A stretch of DNA of 64,000 nt from Bolinopsis microptera. Lineage: Eukaryota > Ctenophora > Tentaculata > Lobata > Bolinopsidae. This document shows, piece by piece, positions 58,215 to 64,000 of the stretch. The first letter of the stretch is position 1. Each line of letters opens with the position of its first letter. The notes under the pieces are model-generated. The model was given only the letters and a program-made list of their open reading frames with translations. It made no database searches and had not been told where the DNA came from. A program made the position numbers and the translations under genes. The stretch lies in the NCBI RefSeq assembly GCF_026151205.1, contig NC_087084.1, forward strand, positions 10,815,453 through 10,879,452. Reading direction: 5' to 3'.

Positions 58215-60204
58215 CATTTTCACTTTCACTTTCAGTTTCACTTACACTTTCATTTTAATTTTCACCTTTACTTTCACTTAACACGAGGTTATCACAGGGA
58301 CGGTGGAATGAGACCTCACTACAACATACGTGATGAGGAGGTGTGTCTAGATATTGACAGCGATGAGCGTTTAGATCAGAGGAACATGTTCACCGACCCT
58401 CATAAGCACAGTGAGTTATACTTATAAGTGTTGCTTTAATCCTGATTGTTTCACTTTCACTTAATTCACTTTCACTTGTTAACGTTTTTTAGATGGTGCG
58501 AGTCTGCGACATGTTTTTTGCAGGTTTAATCAAGAATATTAACAATATTTTTCTCCGCTTCAGAACGACAACAAAGCAGTCAACAAAGCAGAAGACCTCA
58601 CAAAGACAGAGCCCTCTCCCCCTCCTCCCGGTCTGAACGAGGATTCTCACCTGCAGTCCGGAGTAAACCACAGTACAGCAGCATGCCACACCGCCACAAG
58701 GCTAAGAAACATAGCAGGGATCATGATCGCAGCTTCTCACCCAGAGGGTGAGGGATTGTTGAAAATTAATAATGATTGAAAATGAAATTACATAAACCCC
58801 GATTCACCGTGGAGCTTGGAGAAAGAAAACATATTCAGCTATTCGCGATAATTCGATAAAGCGTGGTTCGTGGTAAATTGGGGTTGTGGTTGTTTACATA
58901 ATGTAAAATTTCAGATCAGAAGATCATGGCAAACTAACAATAGGGAAGCGAAAGGGAGAAAAACTACAAAAAACTCTAGATCACAGGAATCACGAGTAAG
59001 GGAATTACAGAAACTTTATTTGTTATGTTATATTATTTTATTTGTCCTATGTGAATCCACTGCTAAAAGCTGGTCGCTAAAAGCTTGATATCGTATTGAA
59101 ATCTCGATATTAAGCCTCGCTAACTCGCTTTTCAAAAATTAATTAGCCAGCAAGGTGGCAAATGGAATTGTTGGTTTTGGAACTAATTCAATTTCATGTT
59201 CTATCAACGATAATTTGGTGGTGAAAATAGTGCAGACAAGCCAAAATATTTGATGGACAACCAAGCACATTTGATGGCCAACCAAGCACAGTAAATATTC
59301 TAAGGTTCGGTTCATCAAAGATTTAACTTTTCTGAAAGAAATGTTAAATTTGAAGAAGTGGAGTACGTACCGTCCGCTTTAAATTGCGTGAAATTTCTCT
59401 TGAAGTTCACTTATGCTACCTTTTCGGCAAACATTGTGAGGTTTTATAATGGTCTTAGCGTCCACTGAGTGGTGTCAAAAAGTAGCATAATACAACTATA
59501 CGTGAACTTCAAGAGCAGCAGCAAGCAATATCACACGTCATAATTTCAGATATTAGCTACCTTTTTAAGCAATCATGAATTGTGATTTTGGTTTTTTCCC
59601 GTCCGAAAAAGGGCCTTTAGAATGTATCCAGCTTCAGCCCCGTTTCAACTTAGTGAAGCAACCATAATAAGCACTTAGCATAACTACTAGGCATTATTTG
59701 TGGTCTTACAGAGTTGATTTTTAGGCGAGACCTACCACGGAAATGGAAAGAAGAAGACAAAAATGGAAACACAGAGGATTCCTCAAGTACCAGCTCTCTT
59801 CAAGAGTAAGCAGACACACTTTTATTTACACTTTTATTTACAGTTTCACTTACAGTTCCACTTACATTTCCACTTACATTTCCACATTCACATTCACTTT
59901 CACTTTCAATCTCATTTTCACTTTGAACGCGTAATTTTCCATGATTTATCCGCGAAGATCTCATACTGCAAATATTTGATAACTCAAACTGTCAACTGAC
60001 TAAGATACTCTTCCTCTCAGATCTGACCCCATTAAGAACACCAGTGTGTACGAGAATGAGAGTGTGAAATTAGTCCGTGAACCTCTGTCAGACTCTAACA
60101 AGCATGATAAAGAGAGTGATAAGAGTGATATGAGATGTCCGGAGGTGGACATGTCCGGGATTGTGAGAAGTGATAATGACTGTAGTGACCTAGCTGTTGT
60201 TTAA
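34386..60204 (+). CDS. eff-1-like: EFF-1/AFF-1-like cell-cell fusogen (FF family fusexin), 21-exon model, 898 aa
   Basis: Predicted type I membrane glycoprotein of the EFF-1/AFF-1 family, which fuses plasma membranes when present on both cells and shares the class II fold with gamete fusogen HAP2. Exons by hand: 34386-34508, 35271-35316, 35511-35718, 37778-37886, 38377-38495, 38642-38740, 41677-41881, 42652-42778, 44344-44428, 45553-45689, 45948-46048, 51181-51320, 51481-51680, 55428-55558, 55883-56026, 57738-57817, 58298-58410, 58564-58747, 58915-58995, 59725-59805, 60021-60204. They sum to 2697 nt, every junction keeps phase, and introns are GT-AG. Seen: signal peptide 1-20, FSIGLH near 54-59 then VCF, YTFG 100-103 followed by CLCDC, CC at 164-165, LGWY 263-266, NPLEW 496-500, transmembrane about 511-531, then a cysteine cluster and basic tail. 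Sixteen ectodomain cysteines. These motifs occur in the same order in nematode EFF-1 as I remember it. Family call firm; individual tail exons are less certain than ectodomain exons. Confidence 0.88.
35271..35316 (+). CDS. eff-1-like: Fusogen exon 2: 46 nt microexon
   Basis: This short exon is needed to join exon 1 (phase 0) to exon 3 (needs one carried base). It lies between CTCGCAG and GTACTG and encodes [15 protein letters not shown] plus the G of the next codon. Joined to exon 3 it restores [11 protein letters not shown], which is the conserved entry into the first fusogen domain. The 3n+1 length fixes the phase exactly, and the motif across both junctions supports it. Confidence 0.82.
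35511..35718 (+). CDS. eff-1-like: Fusogen exon 3: domain entry and CLCDC cysteine cluster
   Basis: Encodes residues 58-125. It starts in [11 protein letters not shown] and ends after [16 protein letters not shown] and NHCSPS. The clustered cysteines (111, 113, 115, 122) and the preceding YTFG are the strongest family signature in the window. Acceptor CTAATAACAG, donor GTTAGT. Confidence 0.85.
35834..36071. repeat. AAAGGTCCCGTACT 14 bp minisatellite in fusogen intron 3
   Basis: About 17 copies of AAAGGTCCCGTACT with short variants (AGGTCCCGTACT). Confidence 0.93.
36395..37676 (+). mobile_element. 5'-truncated Penelope-like element in fusogen intron 3
   Basis: A GIY-YIG frame (36723-37169) lies between 190 bp inverted repeats, 36521-36710 and 37443-37632. 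Outside these, a 42 bp direct repeat (ATAATCCTTTTAGCGTCTTA onward) is at 36395-36436 and 37635-37676. Penelope-like elements are known for LTR-like repeats that can be inverted and for heavy 5' truncation. The reverse transcriptase is missing. Confidence 0.75.
36723..37169 (+). pseudogene. Penelope-like GIY-YIG endonuclease domain fragment
   Basis: Reads [27 protein letters not shown], then the GIY-YIG core [20 protein letters not shown] and [10 protein letters not shown]. CxxC and CxxC pairs precede and overlap the core as in Penelope-like elements. It ends at TAA 37167 after [11 protein letters not shown]. The frame is open but has no RT or start, so I treat it as a fragment. Confidence 0.85.
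37778..38495 (+). CDS. eff-1-like: Fusogen exons 4-5: C-rich linker and CC motif
   Basis: Exon 4 (37778-37886) encodes [17 protein letters not shown] and EGCG. Exon 5 (38377-38495) starts with VCCSISV. Together they give the C-x(8-9)-C-x(8)-C then CC spacing expected downstream of the CLCDC cluster. The 490 bp intron between them is almost entirely a 9 bp minisatellite that opens with a copy of the exon 4 end (AGTCAACTGAGGGGTGTG). Confidence 0.8.
37905..38370. repeat. TTGTAATCC 9 bp minisatellite in fusogen intron 4
   Basis: About 50 copies of TTGTAATCC, with TTGTGATCC variants at both ends. It fills the intron and ends six bases before the exon 5 acceptor. Frames reading CNPCNP, VILVIL and YKDYKD are artefacts. 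Confidence 0.97.
38642..38740 (+). CDS. eff-1-like: Fusogen exon 6
   Basis: Encodes about residues 203-234 ([13 protein letters not shown] ... LPN). Acceptor TTTATTTCAG, donor GTAAAG. It joins to exon 7 to make PNGWYFGN, the position of the TGMYF-like segment in nematode EFF-1 as I recall it. Confidence 0.75.
38741..40068. other. Fusogen intron 6, first part
   Basis: No gene. Holds the inverted counterpart (39095-39125) of the repeat near 3410 and, at 39620-39780, a G-rich stretch ending GTAACGCCACTGGAACC that resembles the CAGTGGCGTAAC ends of hAT-like elements; a similar GTTACGCCACTG is at 46240. Confidence 0.5.
40069..41418. mobile_element. 1350 bp near-perfect palindrome flanked by TTAA, fusogen intron 6
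   Basis: Ends GGGGGCATACCCC and GGGGTATGCCCCC, each next to TTAA (40065-40068 and 41419-41422), suggesting a piggyBac-style target site. The arms are almost identical to the centre near 40750 (ATCACATTTTCTCCCATAAC). No coding frame. Confidence 0.88.
41677..41881 (+). CDS. eff-1-like: Fusogen exon 7: LGWY motif
   Basis: Encodes residues 236-303 with [11 protein letters not shown] at 263-273 and a single cysteine at 291 (VLNC). The donor is not unique: GAA|GTTAAT (used here) and AAT|GTGGGT six bases on both keep phase 0, so the protein may gain two residues. Confidence 0.8.
42652..44428 (+). CDS. eff-1-like: Fusogen exons 8-9
   Basis: Exon 8 (42652-42778) encodes [14 protein letters not shown] and ends in INVMIT. 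Exon 9 (44344-44428) continues with [13 protein letters not shown] and FDKHSN. The predicted pattern is beta-rich and lacks cysteine, as the middle of the family ectodomain does. The intron is filled by a TTTAGCTAG minisatellite surrounding a long palindrome. Confidence 0.75.
42787..43149. repeat. TTTAGCTAG 9 bp minisatellite, left block
   Basis: Long run of TTTAGCTAG and TTTAGCAAG units in fusogen intron 8, beginning ten bases after the exon 8 donor. Confidence 0.95.
43150..43984. mobile_element. Palindromic element inside the TTTAGCTAG array
   Basis: Left half repeats GTAGGACTGTAGAGCGG and CTTATAGATATCACAACATG; the right half is its inverse (CCGCTCTACAGTCCTAC, CATGTTATAGGAGGGTACC), centre near 43570. 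Same minisatellite on both sides, so it appears inserted into, or expanded within, the array. Confidence 0.85.
43985..44234. repeat. TTTAGCTAG 9 bp minisatellite, right block
   Basis: Continuation of the same array after the palindrome, same orientation and phase variants (TTTAGCAAG, TTTTGCAAG). Confidence 0.95.
44429..45552. other. Fusogen intron 9; no supported gene
   Basis: Minus-strand frames of 151 and 105 codons overlap at 44630-45200 but show no domain, signal peptide or codon pattern I can support. No repeat family recognised. Confidence 0.45.
45553..46048 (+). CDS. eff-1-like: Fusogen exons 10-11: membrane-proximal beta domain
   Basis: Exon 10 (45553-45689) encodes [19 protein letters not shown]. 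Exon 11 (45948-46048) encodes [10 protein letters not shown] and two cysteines, in [19 protein letters not shown] and NET are potential N-glycosylation sites. The junction restores FIIPSEGGQAINY, with the next cysteine pair in exon 12. Confidence 0.8.
46049..47240. other. Fusogen intron 11, first part
   Basis: Contains a hAT-like end (GGGGCCCTTCGTTACGCCAC, 46224-46250) and, at 46740-47130, a stretch with repeated AATTATGTCCGT and GTCCGTG units in both arms related to 13870-13945. No gene. Confidence 0.5.
47241..48318. mobile_element. 1078 bp non-autonomous element with TA target site
   Basis: Inverted ends CTGCCGTTCCCTGAGAGAAG and CTTTTCTCAGGGAACGGCAG, next to TA on both sides. The end-derived motif CCCTGAGAAAAGGCAGTAAG recurs internally at about 47430, 47500, and in partial form at 48005-48080. 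No transposase. TA flanks fit Tc1/mariner-type integration. Confidence 0.85.
48687..48750. repeat. GTTACTATG short tandem repeat
   Basis: Four copies of GTTACTATG. Confidence 0.85.
49700..49990. repeat. Dispersed repeat with AAAACCGTAAAAGATATACA, copy 2
   Basis: Same family and orientation as 2980-3330, preceded in both places by TATATAAAGCGAGACGATA. Confidence 0.8.
50115..50246. repeat. 67 bp direct duplication
   Basis: GACCAGGTACGGGTAATACA through AATTAATGA occurs twice in tandem without change by eye. Confidence 0.9.
50250..51020. other. Fusogen intron 11, last part
   Basis: AT-rich, no gene or repeat recognised before the triplicated acceptor. Confidence 0.4.
51021..51198 (+). repeat. 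Triplicated splice acceptor of fusogen exon 12
   Basis: TTAACTTCAG|ATGTGCAAAGTGATAGAC occurs three times (acceptors after 51066, 51126 and 51180), each preceded by CTCCTCAGTT and ACTAAAAAACC. Copies one and two run into TGA in the coding frame; the third is the working one. Confidence 0.88.
51181..51320 (+). CDS. eff-1-like: Fusogen exon 12: stem before the membrane
   Basis: Encodes [15 protein letters not shown] through YMNPLE; the codon TGG (W500) is split with exon 13. Its acceptor and first 18 bases are present three times in tandem. Only this third copy leads into an open frame that reaches the donor GTAAGT. Confidence 0.82.
51481..51680 (+). CDS. eff-1-like: Fusogen exon 13: transmembrane segment and cysteine-rich juxtamembrane
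   Basis: Encodes [10 protein letters not shown], a hydrophobic helix ([17 protein letters not shown], about 511-528), then cysteines in [12 protein letters not shown] and [11 protein letters not shown] and a lysine-rich run. The cysteines just inside the membrane could be acylated; this is inference. Donor GTATGG. Confidence 0.85.
52445..55151. mobile_element. 2.7 kb element in fusogen intron 13 with 36 bp perfect inverted ends
   Basis: GGACACGTTCATTGAAGTTT through ATTGGTAAAT (52445-52480) is exactly inverted at 55116-55151. Inside are five 111 bp repeats (53010-53570), a tandem duplication of about 320 bp (53680-54305) and many GTGACGAAATTTACAT/GTAAACTTTGTCAC motifs in both orientations. 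No open frame of note. Non-autonomous transposon of unknown type. Confidence 0.82.
53010..53570. repeat. Five 111 bp tandem repeats, each with a TATATAAGG box
   Basis: Units begin GCGGGAAAACTCTATATAAG at 53010, 53121, 53232, 53343 and 53454, and continue ACACGGATACAGTTGATTCA and GTAAACATCGTCACAAAATG. Spacing is exactly 111. Confidence 0.93.
55428..56026 (+). CDS. eff-1-like: Fusogen exons 14-15: basic, serine-rich cytoplasmic tail
   Basis: Exon 14 (55428-55558) encodes [16 protein letters not shown] and a serine/lysine-rich stretch. Exon 15 (55883-56026) is rich in R, S and F ([18 protein letters not shown]). If the last donor is not used, reading runs to a stop at 56053-56055, giving a shorter tail ending VSVVFRDEF. 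Not similar to anything I recognise. Confidence 0.62.
55640..55830. repeat. Dispersed repeat, diverged inverted copy 3
   Basis: TGACACCACTAACCACTTGG, GGGTCCAAATTTCGGGCCC and AAATCTCACGGTTTTTTTGC are the reverse of the family at 2980 and 49700, in fusogen intron 14. Confidence 0.65.
56027..57737. other. Fusogen intron 15; no gene seen
   Basis: Contains GCATGAGTCGCATGAGTCG short repeats at 56640-56690. Minus-strand frames here lack support. Confidence 0.45.
57738..58747 (+). CDS. eff-1-like: Fusogen exons 16-18: cytoplasmic tail
   Basis: Exon 16 (57738-57817) encodes [17 protein letters not shown] and ends ICPEE. Exon 17 (58298-58410) is acidic ([15 protein letters not shown]). Exon 18 (58564-58747) is RS/SR-like and basic. 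The donor GTAGGT after exon 16 avoids an in-frame stop two bases later, and the phase then matches exon 17 exactly. No catalytic domain visible; low-complexity charged tail. Confidence 0.6.
58105..58165 (+). pseudogene. Relic copy of fusogen exon 17
   Basis: GAGACCTTACTTCAACACAC, then GTGACGAGGACGTTTGTCTAGATAT, parallels the start of exon 17 at 58308-58353 with about 85 percent identity, then breaks off into a CTTTCA tract. Confidence 0.7.
58160..58280. repeat. CACTTT hexamer tract before exon 17
   Basis: Pyrimidine-rich CACTTT/CACTTTTA run in fusogen intron 16. Similar tracts precede exon 13 (51418-51455) and lie after exon 20 (59820-59920). Confidence 0.9.
58915..60204 (+). CDS. eff-1-like: Fusogen exons 19-21: tail end, stop at 60202-60204
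   Basis: Exons 19 (58915-58995) and 20 (59725-59805) are each 81 nt, with both donors placed so that an in-frame stop falls in the intron. Exon 21 (60021-60204) encodes an acidic, serine-rich end ([14 protein letters not shown]) finishing DLAVV then TAA. An AATAAA lies about 370 bp downstream (ACAATAAACG near 60575) and could be the polyadenylation signal. Confidence 0.6.
58996..59724. other. Fusogen intron 19 with a small inverted repeat
   Basis: CTTGAAGTTCACTTATGCTACC near 59400 is inverted near 59480-59510 (GTAGCATAAT ... GTGAACTTCAAG), a short foldback. No gene. Confidence 0.55.
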
Positions 60205-60926
60205 CTCTAGAGGGAGTGAGAAAAAGAATATTAGATGTGAGTGTGCGTAGAGGGTGATATATTTTACGTTGAATTACTTGAGCTTTAACACAATGAGACA
60301 AACGTCCGCACGTCGACATTTCGACAAACAAAGCCCACCTGACATAGTTTAAAGTGACCAAGGAGCGAAGATTATAATTGGAAATTAGTGTCGTGTGTGG
60401 CTCTGGCAACGAGTGGGAATGTGGGTAAATGCCATTGTTCTGACACAGTGACAGTCAAGGGAGGAACAATGACAGTACGACGATTTCAAAGTTTAATTGT
60501 CGAGCAGTGCAACAGTTTAAACTGAATTAAACGTTCAAATTTTGTCAACTATTGAGATGTCAAATACAAGAGAACAATAAACGACGGACAGCTCTCAAAT
60601 GTTTATAACACCCATATGTCATCTGAGATCAACAATGATAGTAGCGTATTATACGTGTCCTCATCGGTTGATTTGAAAGTTGATTACAATTTGAAAAGTC
60701 GGTTGAAATGATGATTGGATATATTTGATCAATATTAGTTCTAGATTTGCACTGTCCCACTATTATATTGGCAATCATTATCAATGGTGAACATACATCT
60801 TAGAAAAGAATACACCATTTGTATTGAGCATATAGGGTATCTTTCGATCATCCTTGATCCTTTTTACAAACTTTTCAACTGACCTTTAAATTTACAAACG
60901 AAGACGTAAACTCGTCACACCAACAG

Positions 60927-61451
60927 CAAACGACAAAAACCTCGGAAAGTGACTCGAGCAAGACCGGTCAGCGACAGTGACACAAACAGTGACAGTGACA
61001 CAGACAGTGACAGAGATTATTCCTCAGATGACTCACGACCACTCTGCATGGTACTAGGGACTAACCAGAAACCTGGTTTGGTATCCGGTTACATTTTACA
61101 AATTTATAACATTTTACAAATTTATAACATTTTACAAATTTATAACATTTTACAAATTTATAAATTTTATAAATTTTATAAATTTGAACATTTCATAAAT
61201 TTCACACTCGTTAGACTGTCAGCACATTTTGATAAATTATCCGCTACAGACAATAACGAGATTTGTATTTAAACGGCTGAACCTTAAAGTTTTCAAGCAA
61301 AAGCTTTAACATGTTCACTACAGATTAGTATCAATAAAATGTCAAATTTCAGGATTTGGGAAGACCTCTTGAGTTGGAAGATATTGTACCGGAAGATACC
61401 CCAGTACCAGAAACACCTATCTTGTCCCGTCAAAAAAGAAAGGATCAATGA
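60927..61451 (+). CDS. Alternative terminal exons of the fusogen gene (candidate)
   Basis: Two further exon-like segments. 60927-61050 (acceptor CACCAACAG, donor GTACTA) encodes a basic then SD-repeat sequence (VSDSDTNSDSDTDSDRDYSS). 61353-61451 (acceptor AATTTCAG) encodes DLGRPLELEDIVPEDTPVPE and ends at TGA. The first starts with one base before a codon, the same phase as exon 21, so exon 20 could splice to either. Their junction is also in phase. This would give a 911-residue protein. They could instead belong to another small gene. Confidence 0.5.
61090..61185. repeat. ATTTTACAAATTTATAAC tandem repeat
   Basis: About four 18 bp copies, immediately downstream of the first alternative terminal exon. 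Confidence 0.9.
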
Positions 61452-61844
61452 TATTATTATTTTTTTACTCTGCTTCGTTTAACTTTAATTAAAACCGAAA
61501 CAATTAACTTAATTTACCCGAGCCAATTAATTGCAGATATTATAAAGCCGAGAAAAACTTTTGCAAAACTCCGTTTATTTTATTTGAGTACAGTGATCTT
61601 TATTGTTTTTGATTATGTTTGACTGGTTTTTATGACGGTTTTACTTTTGTAATAATGATGTTTGTTACTAAATCTTAAAACAAGTAAGCTGACTAGTGAA
61701 TGCATTTTAAGCTAATTCTGTATAGTAAACGATTTGCATTTTCATGCTAGGTATGAACTCGTTTCTGGGTTTTAATTACTAGTAAGTATAGGTTGGTATA
61801 GTAGTATAGGTTCCTTTCAAATTAACGGACCTGTGCTTGTGCCA
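61452..61844. other. Downstream of the fusogen alternative end; no gene
   Basis: AT-rich probable 3' UTR and intergenic DNA; no clear AATAAA close to the 61451 stop. Confidence 0.4.
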
Positions 61845-61889
61845 CTTTGATTATTAACCCACAAGCAGCTTGTGGGTTAATAATCAAAG
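61845..61889. repeat. Perfect 22 bp-arm hairpin between convergent genes
   Basis: CTTTGATTATTAACCCACAA at the left reads back perfectly on the right; arms are 61845-61866 and 61868-61889 with a single A between. It lies between the end of the fusogen locus and the end of the minus-strand lectin gene. It could be a miniature transposon end, a foldback relic or a transcript 3' structure. Confidence 0.85.
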
Positions 61890-62237
61890 TTAAAACTATT
61901 AAACAATTTTATTAAAAGTTAAACGACGTTAAATGGTACAATTTTAACTTTTTTAGAAAAATCCATTTAGAAGACTTTTAAATTTCTTATCATATTTCAA
62001 ATTAGAAATTCATCTACCTTATGTCATAGTTATTAGCTGTTGTGGGTCATAAATTACGACTGTTACTCATATGTCGCCTAATATAAAATCCTAATCTTGG
62101 TAATTATATTACAGTATTGTAGCAGTCAGTATGAGAACTATTTGACAGGCATTCTGAACTCTGAATCAATTTGTCAGATAACAATATTGTACTTTATCTA
62201 GATTAGAACGTTTAACAACAGTAATCCCAACTAGTCG
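61890..62237. other. Intergenic DNA between convergent genes
   Basis: No gene or repeat recognised; probably includes the lectin 3' UTR on the minus strand. Confidence 0.4.
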
Positions 62238-62350
62238 AGTTCTATATCTCTAATTTAAAGTATCTACTCAACATAGAACTCAATATCTCTAATTTAAAGT
62301 ATCTACTCAACATAGAACTCAATATCTCTAATTTAAAGTATCTACTCAAC
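62238..62350. repeat. Three tandem 39 bp repeats after the lectin stop
   Basis: A 39 bp unit beginning TAGAACTCAATATCTC is present nearly three times, just downstream of the lectin stop codon on its transcribed strand, so probably in its 3' UTR. Confidence 0.8.
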
Positions 62351-62360
62351 TAAAACACAA

Positions 62361-63835
62361 CTATATCTCCACCTCCGAGTACAACTCGTGATCTGCAGTA
62401 TTCTTCTTATCAGAAGTGTCTGCCTTGCTCTCTACATCGTACCTGTCTCCCGTCTCCACGGGGAGAGGGTTCGTCAGAGTTAGTCCATTGTTAGTGAGAT
62501 CCACTTCCTTTACTGAGCTTCTGCTCATACACATCTGAGAGATCGAAATTAACAATGGTGAACTTATAGCACTCAACCGTCAAACCGTGCACTTATAGGC
62601 TATAACACTGGTCTCAACCGTGCACTTATAGCACTTTTGCGAAATAACTGGTCTCAAAATTTATAGCTGTTAATCATGCATAATGTAATTATATTAAAAT
62701 TTTGGGCTTTTCACGGCCTGCTAAACTGACAAAGTTAAAGGGTTATACATTAACATATGTTATAAGATGGCTTCAAAATGATTTGTCCGCCCAATTAATT
62801 GAGGTAATTTAATGTAAGTTACTAAATAATGCTACTCGAGTAAATACCTCTTTTCCCTTCTTCCGATAGATAAGAAGGAGAACCACCCCAATTATAAGCA
62901 TAGGTCCCACAACTAGGGCTATTACTATCGCGGAACTGGATGCTGAAATATAAGGTACTGATCTTATCTTATCTTATCTTATGAGGATTCGTTGCGACGC
63001 AACAAGGCCATCGAATGAGTCGACCACCTTTGTTATTTTACTTCGGTATTACCTGCATTACAATGTAAACCAGCACTTTCAAGGAAGAGCTTTACAAGAA
63101 GCCGAAGGATCGTTCCTAAGGCCAGCAACGGTTAAGGCACTATGCCACACTTTCTTCGCCCGAGGCTTCGCTGTGTTGATCAAGCACAGCTCCTCATTTA
63201 ACCCTCACACCCGATTTCTCGAGCATTCGGCTGAGTGAACCGTGGGGCTACATAGACCACTCGGGATCCTTGGCAGAGCGTCAACGACGCTCACCCCACG
63301 ACTAGGCAGGCAGTGGGATTCGAACTCGCAATCTTACGATTACAAATCCGATGATCAACCAACTACGCTACCTGGCCGTTGATGGCGGCAAACTCAGTCA
63401 CGGATATGTAAATTAGTAATTAAGAAATTAGTTAATAAGGCAGACCATTCACTAAGTTGCAAGTATAAACACTGTTATATTACGCGAAAATGTTCATACT
63501 TAAAATCTCTATTTGAATCACTACACACTATATGTAGACAAATTTAGAAAATCAAGGACGGAGGGTGAAAAGATTTTGATAAATCTCCCGATTAAACGCA
63601 TCGATTATACAACAACGATCTTAGTTCATGGTGAATCATTAAATAACCACATAAAATCTAACAGAAACGATTTAACCGACAAATTAGAAATAACACATAC
63701 ATGACTCAGATTTCTTGCCTGATTCTTTAGCCAATTTCTCACAAGTGAAATACATCATAGTATTACAGTCCGCTGTTACAAGCTTCCCTCCTATTATCTT
63801 TAAGCATTGCTTTTTAGATTTTATCGTTATTTCTT
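62361..63835 (-). CDS. C-type lectin-like type I membrane protein, last three exons (partial)
   Basis: Minus-strand exons 63835-63701, 62942-62848 and 62534-62361, joined in phase by GT-AG introns. The first encodes the end of a C-type lectin domain (KKQCLKIIGGKLVTADC ... FTCEK), with the last conserved cysteines and CEK ending. The second is a transmembrane segment (AIVIALVVGPMLIIGVVLLL) followed by YRKKGK. The third is a short cytoplasmic tail ending DHELYSEVEI then TAG, containing YSEV, a possible YxxV sorting motif. Likely a cell-surface carbohydrate-binding or recognition receptor. The start of the gene lies beyond the right edge. It converges on the fusogen gene. Confidence 0.75.
63100..63377 (-). 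repeat. tRNA-Thr-derived SINE
   Basis: On the minus strand from 63377 the sequence resembles a tRNA: GGCCAGGTAGCGTAGTTGG (A box), loop TTTGTAA (anticodon UGU) and GAGTTCGAATCCC (B box). The T stem is mismatched and the acceptor ends do not pair, so it is not a working tRNA. An unrelated body follows; part of it (AGCTCCTCATTTAACCCTC) recurs near 49506. Confidence 0.7.
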
Positions 63836-64000
63836 CTGAAAATCACATTAGTGGTGTAGATTATGGCCTTGATGATTTGATTGAGTGAGGAGTTGAAAGA
63901 AGTCAGTTTAGATTCACTAACAAATATCTTTTAATTTATTTCAAATTTTAACGCATAAGGTCCGAAAAGAAAAAAGTTATTAAAGTAAGCATCTCCCCAG

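Noticed and set aside
34386-60204. Viral class II envelope protein capture
   Set aside because: The fold family is shared, but the many introns and the EFF-1-specific motifs argue for the cellular FF branch, not a recent viral insertion.
63290-63377. tRNA-Thr (UGU) gene on the minus strand
   Set aside because: Boxes are present but the T stem and acceptor stem do not pair and a SINE body follows.

Overview
The window is nuclear DNA of an animal, almost certainly an invertebrate. It has multi-exon genes with GT-AG introns and animal extracellular domains (thrombospondin type 1, Ig, hevein-like, C-type lectin, carbohydrate sulfotransferase). It is also dense in Harbinger, Penelope-like, LINE, MULE and foldback elements, tRNA-derived SINEs and minisatellites. 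The main gene belongs to a family known to me from nematodes and, patchily, from ctenophores, a copepod, amphioxus and Naegleria. A ctenophore or other early-branching marine animal is my leading guess, but the sequence alone does not prove it.

Left part (1-34 kb) is mostly mobile DNA. It holds a LINE tail (2.3-2.75 kb), a 2.5 kb inverted-repeat element carrying a Harbinger relic (4.1-6.7 kb), an apparently intact two-gene PIF/Harbinger transposon (6851-11382), foldback repeats (12.2-13.1 kb), an intronless sulfotransferase between direct repeats (14.85-15.9 kb), a CACGTG-rich minisatellite (17.2 kb), secreted hevein-like exons (17.6-18.3 kb), MULE and LINE remnants (18.5-21.4 kb), a TSP1-Ig exon with a decayed Ig exon (22.1-23.0 kb), a 1.85 kb palindrome (23.5-25.3 kb), another LINE relic (25.6-26.7 kb), a 340 bp CA repeat and a 10-mer minisatellite.

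Right part (34.4-61.5 kb) is one large plus-strand gene that I assembled by hand. It has 21 exons whose splice phases all agree and predicts an 898-residue type I membrane protein. Its ectodomain, about 500 residues with 16 cysteines, matches the EFF-1/AFF-1 cell-cell fusogen family (FF family, fusexins) from the signal peptide to the transmembrane segment. It continues into an unusually long cytoplasmic tail of about 365 residues over eight further exons. A phase-compatible alternative 3' end, two exons at 60927-61451, would give a 911-residue form. Many introns carry a private minisatellite or a foldback transposon, and one holds a Penelope-like GIY-YIG fragment.

At the right edge the last three exons of a minus-strand type I membrane C-type lectin converge on the fusogen gene. 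A perfect 22 bp-arm hairpin lies between the two 3' ends. No ribosomal RNA, CRISPR or prokaryotic feature is present.
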